Part shown: positions 25,797 to 34,608 of the stretch, piece after piece
How the letters are laid out: each line of letters opens with the position of its first letter
How positions within the stretch are numbered: position 1 is the stretch's first letter
NCBI RefSeq assembly: GCF_018866245.1
Contig: NZ_CP076458.1
Span: 2,232,001-2,296,000 of the forward strand
From: Novisyntrophococcus fermenticellae
GTDB taxonomy: Bacteria; Bacillota; Clostridia; Lachnospirales; Lachnospiraceae
Reading direction: 5' to 3'
DNA: 64,000 bases
The notes under the pieces: generated by a model
What the model saw: the letters and a program-made list of their open reading frames with translations, nothing else
What the model was told of the DNA's origin: nothing
The model's database searches: none
Program-made: the position numbers and the translations under genes

Positions 25797-27434
25797 TCAG
25801 ATCATTTCAAAATGTTTCAACGCAGTTGTAATAGCTGTTTCTTTCTCAGCAGGGCATTCTGGAACTCTTGCATTATCGGATTTTGGCAAATTATAGCACA
25901 CGCCCACTACAAGACCGAGTTTACGTTTGACTTGCGAAATATATAAAGAAGAAACCTTTAGTCCTGTTGTTTTCAAGATATAATCCTTAATTTCTTCATA
26001 GGTTGCCTTACTTTCTGAACTGGTCAAATCAAGCTCATCGAGCTTCAAATCTACTTCAATATGATGCTCCGTATTAAGTTTGGACAATAAGCATACCGTC
26101 TCCACGTGCACCGTCTGCCCAAACTGATCTACCCCCCGCACCTTCTTCAACTCATACCCCCTATCACAAAGATATCTCAAATCCCGTGCCAATGTGGCCG
26201 AATCACAGCTAACATACACGATCCTCTCCGGCTGCATCCGGATCATGGTATCCAAAACGCTTTCCTCGCAGCCCTTCCTCGGCGGATCGACCACGATTAC
26301 ATCGGCGTGTATCCGTTCTTTCTCATACTTCTCCGGCAGCACGTCCTCCGCCCTGCCTGCAAAGAATTCCGCATTCCGGATCTGATTCAGTTTCGCATTG
26401 CGTCTGGCATCTTCAATCGCCTGTGGAACGATCTCCACACCATAAACCATCTTCGCCTTTTGGGCCAGGAACAGCGATATCGTACCGATTCCGCAATACA
26501 GATCCCATACGACTTCATCCCCCTGCAAACCCGCATATGCAAGTGCTGTCTCATAGAGCACCTTCGTCTGTGCCGGATTTACCTGATAGAAGGACAGCGG
26601 GGATATCTGATACTTCACATCCCCGATATAATCCGTAATATAGGTCTGGCCCCAAAGTAAGGTAATCTTCTCTCCCATGATCACATTCGTGCGTTTCGTA
26701 TTGCTGTTCGTGGTTATGCTGGTCATCCCCGGTATCTCTTTCAGTGATTTTATGAGTTCCTCTCTCTTTGGAACCCTGTCTCCGTTGAGTACCAGGCAGA
26801 CCATAACCTCTTTCGTAGTAAATCCGTAGCGAATCAGGACATGACGAATAAGCCCCTTTCCGGACTCTTCCTCATAGGCTGGAATTCCATACTGCTCCAT
26901 CCAGCCCAGTACCCGGTTCAGAACCCGTTCATTCTCTTCCACGCCAAGATAGCATTTACGGGTGTTGATGATGCTGTGGGTTCTGCCGGCATAGAATCCG
27001 GTAACCGGCCTTCCATCCTTATCCACGCTAATTGGAAACTGTGCTTTATTCCGATAGTAGAATGGTTCTTTCATCCCCAGGATAGGCTCCATGGGAATCT
27101 CCTGAAAGCCGCCAATCCTCTTTAAATTATTCAGTATCTTATTTTCCTTAAATGCAAGCTGTTCTTCGTAAGACATCATCTGAAGCTGACATCCCCCGCA
27201 TTGCCGTGCAATCGGACACAGTGGTTCCACCCGATGAGGGGAAGGGGTGAGAAGCTTCATCAGCCGCGCATATCCGTAGTTCTTCTTCGCCTTGATAACC
27301 TTGACCTCTGCCTCGTCACCGATTACCGTGTCCTTCACAAACAGCGTATATCCGTTAACCTTTCCAATCCCTTCTCCATCGTGACCGATGTCTTCGATTT
27401 TAAGGGTAAGTACATCATTCTTCTTATAAATCAT
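25797..27434 (-). CDS. rlmD: 23S rRNA m5U methyltransferase with element-encoded tail
   Basis: Methylates a uridine of 23S rRNA. TRAM domain at residues ~5-60, iron-sulfur cysteines in PLCPIARQCGGCQ, SAM motif WDLYCGIGTISLFLA, and catalytic region VDPPRKGCEE with VSCDSATLARDL. Residues up to ~446 (HVET) are a normal RlmD. From base 26098 down the protein continues for ~100 residues (VCLLSKLNTEHHIEVDL … TTALKHFEMI) that belong to the inserted element and match the tail I recall from serine recombinases. The ORF is 545 aa, against the usual 430-460. Whether the tail harms activity is unknown. It follows yhaM by 18 bp. Confidence 0.9.
   Translation of the reverse strand: MIYKKNDVLTLKIEDIGHDGEGIGKVNGYTLFVKDTVIGDEAEVKVIKAKKNYGYARLMKLLTPSPHRVEPLCPIARQCGGCQLQMMSYEEQLAFKENKILNNLKRIGGFQEIPMEPILGMKEPFYYRNKAQFPISVDKDGRPVTGFYAGRTHSIINTRKCYLGVEENERVLNRVLGWMEQYGIPAYEEESGKGLIRHVLIRYGFTTKEVMVCLVLNGDRVPKREELIKSLKEIPGMTSITTNSNTKRTNVIMGEKITLLWGQTYITDYIGDVKYQISPLSFYQVNPAQTKVLYETALAYAGLQGDEVVWDLYCGIGTISLFLAQKAKMVYGVEIVPQAIEDARRNAKLNQIRNAEFFAGRAEDVLPEKYEKERIHADVIVVDPPRKGCEESVLDTMIRMQPERIVYVSCDSATLARDLRYLCDRGYELKKVRGVDQFGQTVHVETVCLLSKLNTEHHIEVDLKLDELDLTSSESKATYEEIKDYILKTTGLKVSSLYISQVKRKLGLVVGVCYNLPKSDNARVPECPAEKETAITTALKHFEMI
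26098..26108. other. Right attachment core (attR-like)
   Basis: GTCTC-C-ACGTG, encoding HVET of RlmD on the minus strand, and the partner of 5145-5155. Bases above it are chromosomal rlmD; bases below it are element DNA encoding the recombinase-type tail. Confidence 0.7.
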
Positions 27435-27452
27435 TCCACACCCCTGTCTCTC

Positions 27453-28400
27453 CTATTCCTCAGAGGATCTTCTCAAATTGGATTCAAAGATGCGGTTATA
27501 GCCCAGCCATCCGTTGTTATCTCCTGCATTTTCAAAAATTTCTTTCATGGTTTCCATCTTGGCATCCGTATTATCCGCCAGATTTAAGGCCAGTGCCTCT
27601 GCGAGGGCCGGTTTCTTTGGCGAACCATATTCCAGCTCTCCATGGTGGGCCAGGATACAGTGCTTCAGTTCATGTTCCAGCTTTTCCGGAAAGCCCGGTA
27701 TCTTCTGAGCTGCATCGTGAATCATCTCGGCTCCGATCATAATATGTCCCAAAAGCTGTCCGTCATCGGTATAGTCATTCTGGGGAAATGCAGATAGCTC
27801 CTTTGTTTTTCCGATATCGTGGAAAATTGCGGATGTAATCAAAAGATCCCGGTTCAGAATCGGGTATGCTTTAGCATAATAATCACACAGTCTTGTCACG
27901 CCCAGCGTATGCTCCAGAAGGCCCCCGATAAATCCGTGATGTACGTTCTTGGCGGCAGAGCTGTTCTTAAATGCCTTAATTAGTTCTGTATCCATTTCAA
28001 AATAGTACGACAGCAGCTGGGAAAAATATGGATTTTTGACAGTCCTTATGAACTGCAGCAGCTCCGCATACATCGTCTCAATATTAAATTTACTCGCCGG
28101 AAGGTAATCTGCGGGGTTATACTCGCCCTCCTTAACCTTACGGGCGCGCTTAATGCTTACCTGTAAGGCTCCAGCAAAGCTCGTCACATCTCCTACCACA
28201 TCAATATAATCCAGGGAATCAAAATCCGCAATTCCTACGGAATTCGGCTCCCAGATTTTCGCATCAATCGTTCCCGTCTTATCCTGAAGAATTACATTCT
28301 CGTAACTTTTCCCATTCTTCGTCACAGCGGGCTGCTTGTGTTTACAGAGATAAACACCTGTCATCTTGTTACCTTCATGCAATTCATTAATGTACTTCAT
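27453..28400 (-). CDS. yhaM: 3'-5' exoribonuclease YhaM-like
   Basis: Cytosolic 3'-5' exonuclease that trims RNA ends. An N-terminal OB-fold (residues ~10-100, NVILQDKTGTIDAKIWEPN) is followed by an HD phosphohydrolase domain: HHGFIGGLLEHTLGV, SAIFHDIGKTKEL, ILAHHGELEYGSP. The HD pair and additional His/Asp ligands are all present. 315 residues is normal. ATG 28400 is preferred over the adjacent TTG. It lies between the HtrA-like gene and rlmD in one direction, a housekeeping cluster. Confidence 0.93.
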   Translation of the reverse strand: MKYINELHEGNKMTGVYLCKHKQPAVTKNGKSYENVILQDKTGTIDAKIWEPNSVGIADFDSLDYIDVVGDVTSFAGALQVSIKRARKVKEGEYNPADYLPASKFNIETMYAELLQFIRTVKNPYFSQLLSYYFEMDTELIKAFKNSSAAKNVHHGFIGGLLEHTLGVTRLCDYYAKAYPILNRDLLITSAIFHDIGKTKELSAFPQNDYTDDGQLLGHIMIGAEMIHDAAQKIPGFPEKLEHELKHCILAHHGELEYGSPKKPALAEALALNLADNTDAKMETMKEIFENAGDNNGWLGYNRIFESNLRRSSEE

Positions 28401-28490
28401 CAATACTTATTCTCCTATCTATTACCGTACCCGTATCAATAATCCCGGATACAGTTTCTTGACTCATTCTACCCTAATTCAGCTTTCATT

Positions 28491-29771
28491 TCAAGCTTCA
28501 CCTATCTCAACCTCGAAAGGAACCTCCACATATCCTTCCGCACCTTTTCTCATGGCCGTTATCTGAATCTTCTGTCCTGGTGTACATTTGTCCAGCTTAT
28601 CCCGATATTGCTTTAATGTAGTAACCTTATCCTCGCCGAACTTGACTATGACATCCTGCTCGTTGATTCCTGAGAGCATCGCAGGTGAATCCGGCTGTAC
28701 CGTAGTAACCAGAACACCTTTGGGGATTCCGGTTTTCTCTGCAATTTCCGGTGTAACATCCTGCCCCTTGATTCCCACATAGGTAAGTTGTTCATTATTG
28801 GATAACTTTTCAATCATCTGCTTGATCTGTGAGATTGCTATGCCTGTTATGATGTTCTTGTCCTCTGAGCTGTAGCTTTGAGCGATAATTCCGACAATCT
28901 CACCATCCAGATTTACCAGGATACCACTTCCCTCCTTGCTTCCCATGATGTCTGTGGTAAGCAGGTTATACTCTGTATCTATGGTGGATATTTTATTTGT
29001 AACCGAGGTAATGACACCATACGCCACGGAAGCACTGTAACCGATGGGGCTGCCCAGCGCCAGTATAGGTTCTCCCTGTGACACGCCATAAGAATTTCCC
29101 AGCGGAGCGATCTCCATTCCATCCCGGGTTGACTGTTCCAGATCCGCGCTTGTCACCCTTATAATTGCGAAGCCGGTGTTGGGGTCGCTCTTTTGATAGA
29201 TTGCATCTACCATTGCCCCATCCCAGAATGTCACCTGAATCCGCTCCACATCTTCTAAAACCCTGTACTCTGTAAGTATGAACAAATCCTGGCCATTATC
29301 CGCAACCAGCAGACCGGAAATCTGCTGCTGACTTTCATAATTCTGATTGAAATAATCCATCCAGCTTTTAATTCCGATTACGTTTACGATGGAACGCTCA
29401 GGTTTTTCCGACACAGCCAGCATCTCTTTATAGAGCTGCTTATATTCCGTCAGCCCGATTTCATCCCTTGGCTGCCCGTCCGTATTTGCCGCCGGGTCCT
29501 GCGATGTCCCGGTAGCAGACGAATCTCCTGCTGCGGGCGTGGGGGTAGGCTCCTCATCCACCGGAATATCCACCTTGGGTGCCTTCCCTTCTCCATGAAT
29601 TGCAGAAGATGCTTGGGGTTCCACCCAGGCAAAGATACAGGCCGCAGCCGCACCGAATATGATTCCTGCGCCTGCAATCATGGCAATCCGTATGAGAATA
29701 TCCTTTTTATCCAACTGCTTTTTCTTTATGATTTCCTTTATGAAATGATAGGGTTTCTGATCGTGATCCAT
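28491..29771 (-). CDS. Membrane-anchored HtrA-like protein, catalytic triad degenerate
   Basis: 426 residues: a cytosolic N-terminus, one membrane segment (IRIAMIAGAGIIFGAAAACIFAWV, residues ~27-50), a Pro/Thr/Ser linker, a trypsin-like domain and a C-terminal PDZ domain (YVGIKGQDVTPEIAEKTGIPKGVLVTTVQPDSPA). Overall layout is HtrA/DegP. Where active enzymes have TNNHVV, this has LTEYRVL (His lost); TDLAV is replaced by TGFAI (Asp lost); GNSGGPL is replaced by KEGSGIL. It is therefore probably a non-proteolytic PDZ scaffold or stress sensor. It heads the yhaM-rlmD cluster. Confidence 0.8.
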   Translation of the reverse strand: MDHDQKPYHFIKEIIKKKQLDKKDILIRIAMIAGAGIIFGAAAACIFAWVEPQASSAIHGEGKAPKVDIPVDEEPTPTPAAGDSSATGTSQDPAANTDGQPRDEIGLTEYKQLYKEMLAVSEKPERSIVNVIGIKSWMDYFNQNYESQQQISGLLVADNGQDLFILTEYRVLEDVERIQVTFWDGAMVDAIYQKSDPNTGFAIIRVTSADLEQSTRDGMEIAPLGNSYGVSQGEPILALGSPIGYSASVAYGVITSVTNKISTIDTEYNLLTTDIMGSKEGSGILVNLDGEIVGIIAQSYSSEDKNIITGIAISQIKQMIEKLSNNEQLTYVGIKGQDVTPEIAEKTGIPKGVLVTTVQPDSPAMLSGINEQDVIVKFGEDKVTTLKQYRDKLDKCTPGQKIQITAMRKGAEGYVEVPFEVEIGEA

Positions 29772-29972
29772 AATCGGTTTCTCCTGTTTCTTTTTTGGTC
29801 ACTGCTATCATGGATTGCTTCGCATTTTGTGACCCTTATGTTTTTTTATAATACCAGAAACATATGAACAATTTATGAAGAAGTCTTAAGAATCATGTAG
29901 TTGTCTTTTTCACTTTTCCCTTCCAAAATAGACGCATTTAGAGTATAGTAGATATTGGAATTGTATGCAGCA

Positions 29973-30015
29973 ATACAGAAAACCTGCCACCGGCAGCTTT
30001 CCTTGCATACTTTGG
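29973..30015 (-). repeat. 43-nt dispersed repeat, single copy
   Basis: Reverse complement of the tandem pair at 56832-56918. The unit contains CTGCC-N3-GGCAG flanked by A-rich and T-rich arms. Here it lies 31 bp before mutS2, in the gap 29772-30045 that also holds the divergent promoters. Confidence 0.85.
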
Positions 30016-30045
30016 CATGATAAAACAAACTATAAGGAATGAAAC

Positions 30046-32424
30046 ATGAATAAGAAAGCGTTAAAAACATTAGAATATGATAAAATTATCGAGCGTCTCA
30101 TTTCCCATGCCTCCTCCCCCATGGGTAAGGAGCTGTGCCGGAACCTGGAGCCTTCCGATGATATTGATACAATCAGAAGAATGCAAAGAGAAACCCATGA
30201 TGCTCTGTCCCGCCTGTTTAAAAAGGGAAATATTTCCTTTGGCGGTGCCAGCGATATTCGTCCTTCTTTGAGGAGGCTGGATATCGGCAGTTCTCTGAAT
30301 ATCCCGGAATTGCTTGCAATCTGCAGCCTGTTGGAAAATACAGCCAGAATAAAGTCCTATGGGCGTCATGACAATACGGATGTATTGCCCGATGTGCTGG
30401 ATCCACTGTTTGACGCACTGGAACCCCTGACACCCCTTTCCGCCAGAATCCGAAGCTGCATCCTTTCAGAGGATGAAATTACTGATGATGCCAGCAGTAC
30501 TTTAAAGCAGATCCGCCGTTCTATGAAACAGGCAGGAGACAGGATACATGCACAGCTCTCTTCCCTGTTAAACGGTTCTCTGCGGACATATCTGCAGGAT
30601 GCTGTGATTACGATGAGGAATGGCCGGTACTGTGTCCCGGTCAAGTCTGAATACCGCGGACAGGTGCCGGGGATGATTCATGACCAGTCCTCCACAGGCT
30701 CTACCGTATTTATCGAGCCTATAAGCATCGTGAAGCTGAATAACGATATCCGGGAGTTGGAGAACAGGGAACAGGCAGAAATTGAAGTTATCCTGGCCGG
30801 TTTGAGCCAGGAGGCCGCCGGTTATCTGGAGGTTATCGGATACAATCTGGAAAACATGGTGGAACTGGACTTCATCTTTGCCCGGGCCTCCCTCGCCATG
30901 GATATGGATGCCAATGAACCACTGTTCAATACCGAGGGGCGGATTCGGATTCGAAAAGGCCGTCATCCGTTGATTGACAGGCAAAAGGTGGTTCCTATTG
31001 ATATATTGCTTGGAGATGCCTTCGATCTGCTGATTATCACAGGCCCCAATACCGGTGGTAAAACTGTATCTTTAAAGACCGTAGGTCTGCTGACGCTGAT
31101 GGGGCAGGCCGGTCTGCATATCCCGGCTCTGGACCGCAGTGAGCTCGCAGTTTTCCGGGAGGTATACGCCGATATCGGCGATGAGCAGAGTATTGAGCAG
31201 TCTTTAAGTACCTTTTCCTCGCATATGACCAACGTAGTTTCCTTTCTGGAGAAGGCAGACAAAAGTTCTCTTGTTCTTTTTGATGAGCTTGGCGCAGGTA
31301 CGGACCCTACGGAAGGTGCGGCGCTCGCCATCTCTATCCTCTCCTATCTGCATAACCAGGGGATTCGAACCATGGCTACCACGCATTACAGTGAACTGAA
31401 GGTCTATGCGCTTTCTACTCCCGGTGTGGAAAATGCCAGCTGCGAATTTGACGTGGAAACCCTTCGCCCCACCTATCGCCTGTTAATCGGTGTCCCTGGC
31501 AAAAGTAATGCCTTTGCTATTTCTTCTAAGCTGGGCCTTCCGGATTATATTATTGAGGAAGCACGCAGTCAGATCAGTGAGGAGGCGGAATCCTTCGAAG
31601 ATGTGATTACCTCGCTGGAGGAAAGCCGCAGAACAATCGAAAAAGAGCGGGAAGAAATTGCCTCTTATAAAAAAGAGATTGAAGATCTGAAATCCAAATT
31701 CTCTGAGAAGCATGAAAAACTGGAGCAGCGCCGGGATAAAATCATCCAAAATGCAGTAGATGAGGCCAATACGATTCTGCGGGATGCAAAGCAGTATGCA
31801 GACCAGACCATGCGTGATTTCCAGAAATTTGGGAAAGATCATGTGGATGTGAATCAGATGGAACGGGAACGTCAGGCCCTCCGTGAGGAGATGAATAAGC
31901 TGGAGAAGAAAAAGTCAGGTATAGACAAGCCAAAAGTAACCTCCAACCTGAAACCCAAGGATTTGAATCTGGGTGATGCCGTAAGGGTGTTGAGCCTGAA
32001 CCTGAAGGGAACCGTAAGCTCCCGCCCGGACAGCAAAGGTTTTCTCTTTGTTCAAATGGGAATTATGCGCTCCAAGGTTCATATCTCCGATCTTCAGCTG
32101 ATTGATGAGCCCGTAATCACTGCCCCTTCTATGCAGCGAACAGGAACCGGAAAAATTAAGATGTCGAAATCGGCTTCTGTATCCACAGAGATTAATCTTT
32201 TGGGGAAAACAGTTGATGAGGCCGTAGCCGAGTTAGACAAATACCTGGATGATGCCTATCTGTCACACCTTCCAAGCGTAAGGGTTGTTCATGGCAAAGG
32301 TACAGGTGCCTTACGCAAGGGGGTACATAACTACCTGCGCCGTCAAAAGTACGTTGAAAATTTCCATCTGGCCGAATTTGGCGAAGGTGATGCAGGAGTT
32401 ACAATTGTTGAATTCAAGAAATAA
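30046..32424 (+). CDS. mutS2: MutS2 ATPase/endonuclease
   Basis: 792-residue MutS-family protein without the mismatch-recognition domain; it acts on branched DNA and on collided ribosomes. Core domain at ~1-300, ATPase with Walker A GPNTGGKT (about residues 332-339), VLFDELGAGTDPTEG Walker B and the TMATTHYSELK switch; a long coiled coil (~510-640); and a C-terminal Smr nuclease domain (INLLGKTVDEAV … VRVVHGKGTGALRKGVHNYLR). Full length. The response-regulator gene follows after 28 bp and may share the transcript. Confidence 0.97.
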   Translation: MNKKALKTLEYDKIIERLISHASSPMGKELCRNLEPSDDIDTIRRMQRETHDALSRLFKKGNISFGGASDIRPSLRRLDIGSSLNIPELLAICSLLENTARIKSYGRHDNTDVLPDVLDPLFDALEPLTPLSARIRSCILSEDEITDDASSTLKQIRRSMKQAGDRIHAQLSSLLNGSLRTYLQDAVITMRNGRYCVPVKSEYRGQVPGMIHDQSSTGSTVFIEPISIVKLNNDIRELENREQAEIEVILAGLSQEAAGYLEVIGYNLENMVELDFIFARASLAMDMDANEPLFNTEGRIRIRKGRHPLIDRQKVVPIDILLGDAFDLLIITGPNTGGKTVSLKTVGLLTLMGQAGLHIPALDRSELAVFREVYADIGDEQSIEQSLSTFSSHMTNVVSFLEKADKSSLVLFDELGAGTDPTEGAALAISILSYLHNQGIRTMATTHYSELKVYALSTPGVENASCEFDVETLRPTYRLLIGVPGKSNAFAISSKLGLPDYIIEEARSQISEEAESFEDVITSLEESRRTIEKEREEIASYKKEIEDLKSKFSEKHEKLEQRRDKIIQNAVDEANTILRDAKQYADQTMRDFQKFGKDHVDVNQMERERQALREEMNKLEKKKSGIDKPKVTSNLKPKDLNLGDAVRVLSLNLKGTVSSRPDSKGFLFVQMGIMRSKVHISDLQLIDEPVITAPSMQRTGTGKIKMSKSASVSTEINLLGKTVDEAVAELDKYLDDAYLSHLPSVRVVHGKGTGALRKGVHNYLRRQKYVENFHLAEFGEGDAGVTIVEFKK

Positions 32425-32452
32425 CCTAGTATAGAGATAAGGAGGATTACTC

Positions 32453-33163
32453 ATGGTGGCAAAACAGAAAATATTGATTGTCGATGATGATAATAATATC
32501 GCAGAGCTTATTTCTCTGTATTTGACAAAAGAGTGCTATGATTGCAAGATTGTAAATGACGGCGAAGAGGCCATAAGGGAAAATGACGTGTTTCAGCCGA
32601 ATCTGATTCTGCTGGATCTTATGCTTCCGGGGATGGACGGCTATCAGGTATGCAGAGAAATCCGGCAGAAATCCAACGTTCCAATCATCATGCTCTCTGC
32701 AAAGGGGGAAATCTTTGATAAGGTTTTAGGGTTAGAGCTGGGTGCCGACGATTATATCATCAAGCCTTTCGACGCCAAGGAGCTGGTGGCAAGAGTAAAA
32801 GCAGTACTCCGCCGCTTCCAGCCGGCGGCTTCCACATCCGCAGACGTATCAAAGACCAGCGGAAAATGCGTAGAGTATCCTGATTTGATTATCAATCTGA
32901 CAAATTACTCTGTCATTTACCGGGGAGAGTCTGTTGATATGCCCCCTAAGGAACTGGAGCTTCTTTATTTTCTGGCCTCTTCCCCCAATCAGGTGTTTAC
33001 AAGAGAGCAGCTTCTGGATCATATCTGGGGATATGAATATATCGGGGATACCCGGACGGTAGACGTCCATATCAAGCGTCTGCGGGAAAAGATCAAGGAT
33101 CACCGCACCTGGTCCATCAGTACGGTATGGGGAATCGGATACAAATTTGAGGTTAAGTCATGA
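32453..33163 (+). CDS. OmpR-family response regulator
   Basis: Two-component DNA-binding regulator of 236 residues. Receiver domain with the acidic pocket IVDDDNN, phosphoacceptor D55 in LILLDLMLPGMDGY, and Lys in DDYIIKPFDAKE; then a winged-helix output domain (PPKELELLYFLASSPNQVFTREQLLDHIWGYEY … VDVHIKRLREKI). GGAGG-type ribosome site (AAGGAGG) upstream. Its stop overlaps the start of the histidine kinase by 4 bp, so they form one unit. Target genes are not evident. Confidence 0.95.
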   Translation: MVAKQKILIVDDDNNIAELISLYLTKECYDCKIVNDGEEAIRENDVFQPNLILLDLMLPGMDGYQVCREIRQKSNVPIIMLSAKGEIFDKVLGLELGADDYIIKPFDAKELVARVKAVLRRFQPAASTSADVSKTSGKCVEYPDLIINLTNYSVIYRGESVDMPPKELELLYFLASSPNQVFTREQLLDHIWGYEYIGDTRTVDVHIKRLREKIKDHRTWSISTVWGIGYKFEVKS

Positions 33164-34587
33164 ACAGAAAGCTCTACGGAAAGTTCCTTCTGGCCTATGC
33201 GTTGGTAGGAGTGGTCTCATTCCTTTTGATTTCCACTCTGGGTTCAAAGCTGATTCAGCAAAAAGTAGTAGCGTCAGTCAGCAGCACGCTTTATAAGGAG
33301 GCTGCTTCTATTGCCAGTAATCAGGGCACAAAATATTATACGGATAAAACAAGCCTGGAGGATACCTACGAAACCATAGAGCTTCTAGGTATCTATCAAA
33401 ACTCCGAAATCTGGCTGCTCAGCCGTGATGGAGATATTCTTTTGAATTCGTCCATGCCGCTGGATGAAGAACATGCTGAACACCTCCCCGGCTTTGATCC
33501 TGTGGCCCTGGGATTTGATTATTATTCAGTGGGCCGTTTTTTTCAATACTTTGATCAGGATATGCTGAGTGTGATGAAACCCGTCACAGGTAATCTGTCC
33601 CTGCGCGGCTATATCGCAATACATACAAGTATGCAGGACATCTATCAGCAGCGGGAATCTATCCTGGCAGTTGTATACATTCTGTTTGCCGTTATATACG
33701 CCATGTTTTTTCTTATTCTGCTTTTATTTTCTTTTACTGTCTACCGTCCGCTTAAGAAAATCATACATGGTGCGAAGGAATATGCAGATGGAAACCTGAC
33801 CTATAACATTTTAGTCAGATCTCATGATGAGATGGGCTATCTGGCCACTACACTGAACTATATGTCAGGAGAGCTGAATAAGATGAATGAATACCAGCGG
33901 AAATTTGTAGCCAATGTTTCCCATGATTTTCGTTCGCCCCTGACTTCTATCAAAGGTTACGTAGAGGCCATACAAGATGGTACAATTCCACCGGAAATGC
34001 AGGAAAAGTATCTGAACATTGTCCTGTTGGAAACAGAGCGTCTGAACAAGCTTACAAAAGAGATGCTGACACTGAATGCCCTGGACAACAGAGGGAGTTT
34101 TCTGGACATTACCTCTTTTGATCTCAATGCCGTAATCAAAAATACGGCCGCTTCCTTTGAAGGAATCTGCCGTAACAAACATATAACAATTCAACTTCTC
34201 ATGGCTGCCCAGACCCTGTATGTATCTGCGGATATTGGCAAAATTCAGCAGGTCCTCTATAACCTGATCGATAATGCCATCAAATTCAGTGATAAGGATT
34301 CTACAATCTTTGTGGAAACTACAGAGAAACACGGAAAAGTTTTCGTATCCGTGAAGGATACAGGAGTCGGAATTCCCAGAGACAGTATCCAGAAAATCTG
34401 GGAACGTTTTTATAAAATCGATGCGTCCCGGGGAAAAGACCGGAGAGGAACCGGCCTGGGTCTTTCAATCGTAAAGGAAATTATCAATGCTCACAATCAG
34501 AATATCAATGTAATCAGCACGCAGGGTGTGGGAACAGAGTTCGTCTTTACACTGGACAAGGGTAAGGCTCCCACGTCCGCCCCTTAA
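33160..34587 (+). CDS. Sensor histidine kinase
   Basis: 475-residue membrane kinase paired with the preceding regulator. First membrane helix at ~9-29, an extracellular sensor domain of ~135 residues, second helix at ~168-195, HAMP, dimerisation domain with H255 in FVANVSHDFRSPLTSIKGY, and a catalytic domain with the N box (LYNLIDNAIKFS), G1 (VKDTGVGIPRD) and G2 (RGTGLGLSIVKEI). The family resembles the PhoR/YycG kinases of cell-envelope stress; the signal is unknown. Confidence 0.95.
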   Translation: MNRKLYGKFLLAYALVGVVSFLLISTLGSKLIQQKVVASVSSTLYKEAASIASNQGTKYYTDKTSLEDTYETIELLGIYQNSEIWLLSRDGDILLNSSMPLDEEHAEHLPGFDPVALGFDYYSVGRFFQYFDQDMLSVMKPVTGNLSLRGYIAIHTSMQDIYQQRESILAVVYILFAVIYAMFFLILLLFSFTVYRPLKKIIHGAKEYADGNLTYNILVRSHDEMGYLATTLNYMSGELNKMNEYQRKFVANVSHDFRSPLTSIKGYVEAIQDGTIPPEMQEKYLNIVLLETERLNKLTKEMLTLNALDNRGSFLDITSFDLNAVIKNTAASFEGICRNKHITIQLLMAAQTLYVSADIGKIQQVLYNLIDNAIKFSDKDSTIFVETTEKHGKVFVSVKDTGVGIPRDSIQKIWERFYKIDASRGKDRRGTGLGLSIVKEIINAHNQNINVISTQGVGTEFVFTLDKGKAPTSAP

Positions 34588-34608
34588 ACCTGACTTACTA
34601 AAAATTCT

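Larger units (their letters stand above)
5145..26097. mobile_element. Integrative mobilizable element in rlmD carrying a trp operon
   Basis: About 20.95 kb bounded by GTCTC-A-ACGTG (5145-5155) and GTCTC-C-ACGTG (26098-26108), in the same orientation and codon phase. Content: large serine recombinase at the left end reading across the boundary, ParB, relaxase, MobC, candidate oriT, ParR/ParM, a Cys-rich VLP protein, RNA-polymerase-like gene pair, complete trp operon with T-box, and TnpV at the right end. Conceptual excision restores a 455-codon rlmD from two in-frame pieces and extends the recombinase to 650 residues. There are no T4SS genes, so transfer would need a helper. Boundaries are inferred from the sequence; the exact crossover dinucleotide within GTCTC is not resolved. 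Confidence 0.8.

Noticed and set aside
26106-26660. 184-codon plus-strand frame
   Set aside because: Antisense to rlmD; His/Pro/Leu-rich shadow.
29973-30015. CRISPR repeat
   Set aside because: Only one copy here and two abutting copies elsewhere, with no spacers and no cas genes in the window.
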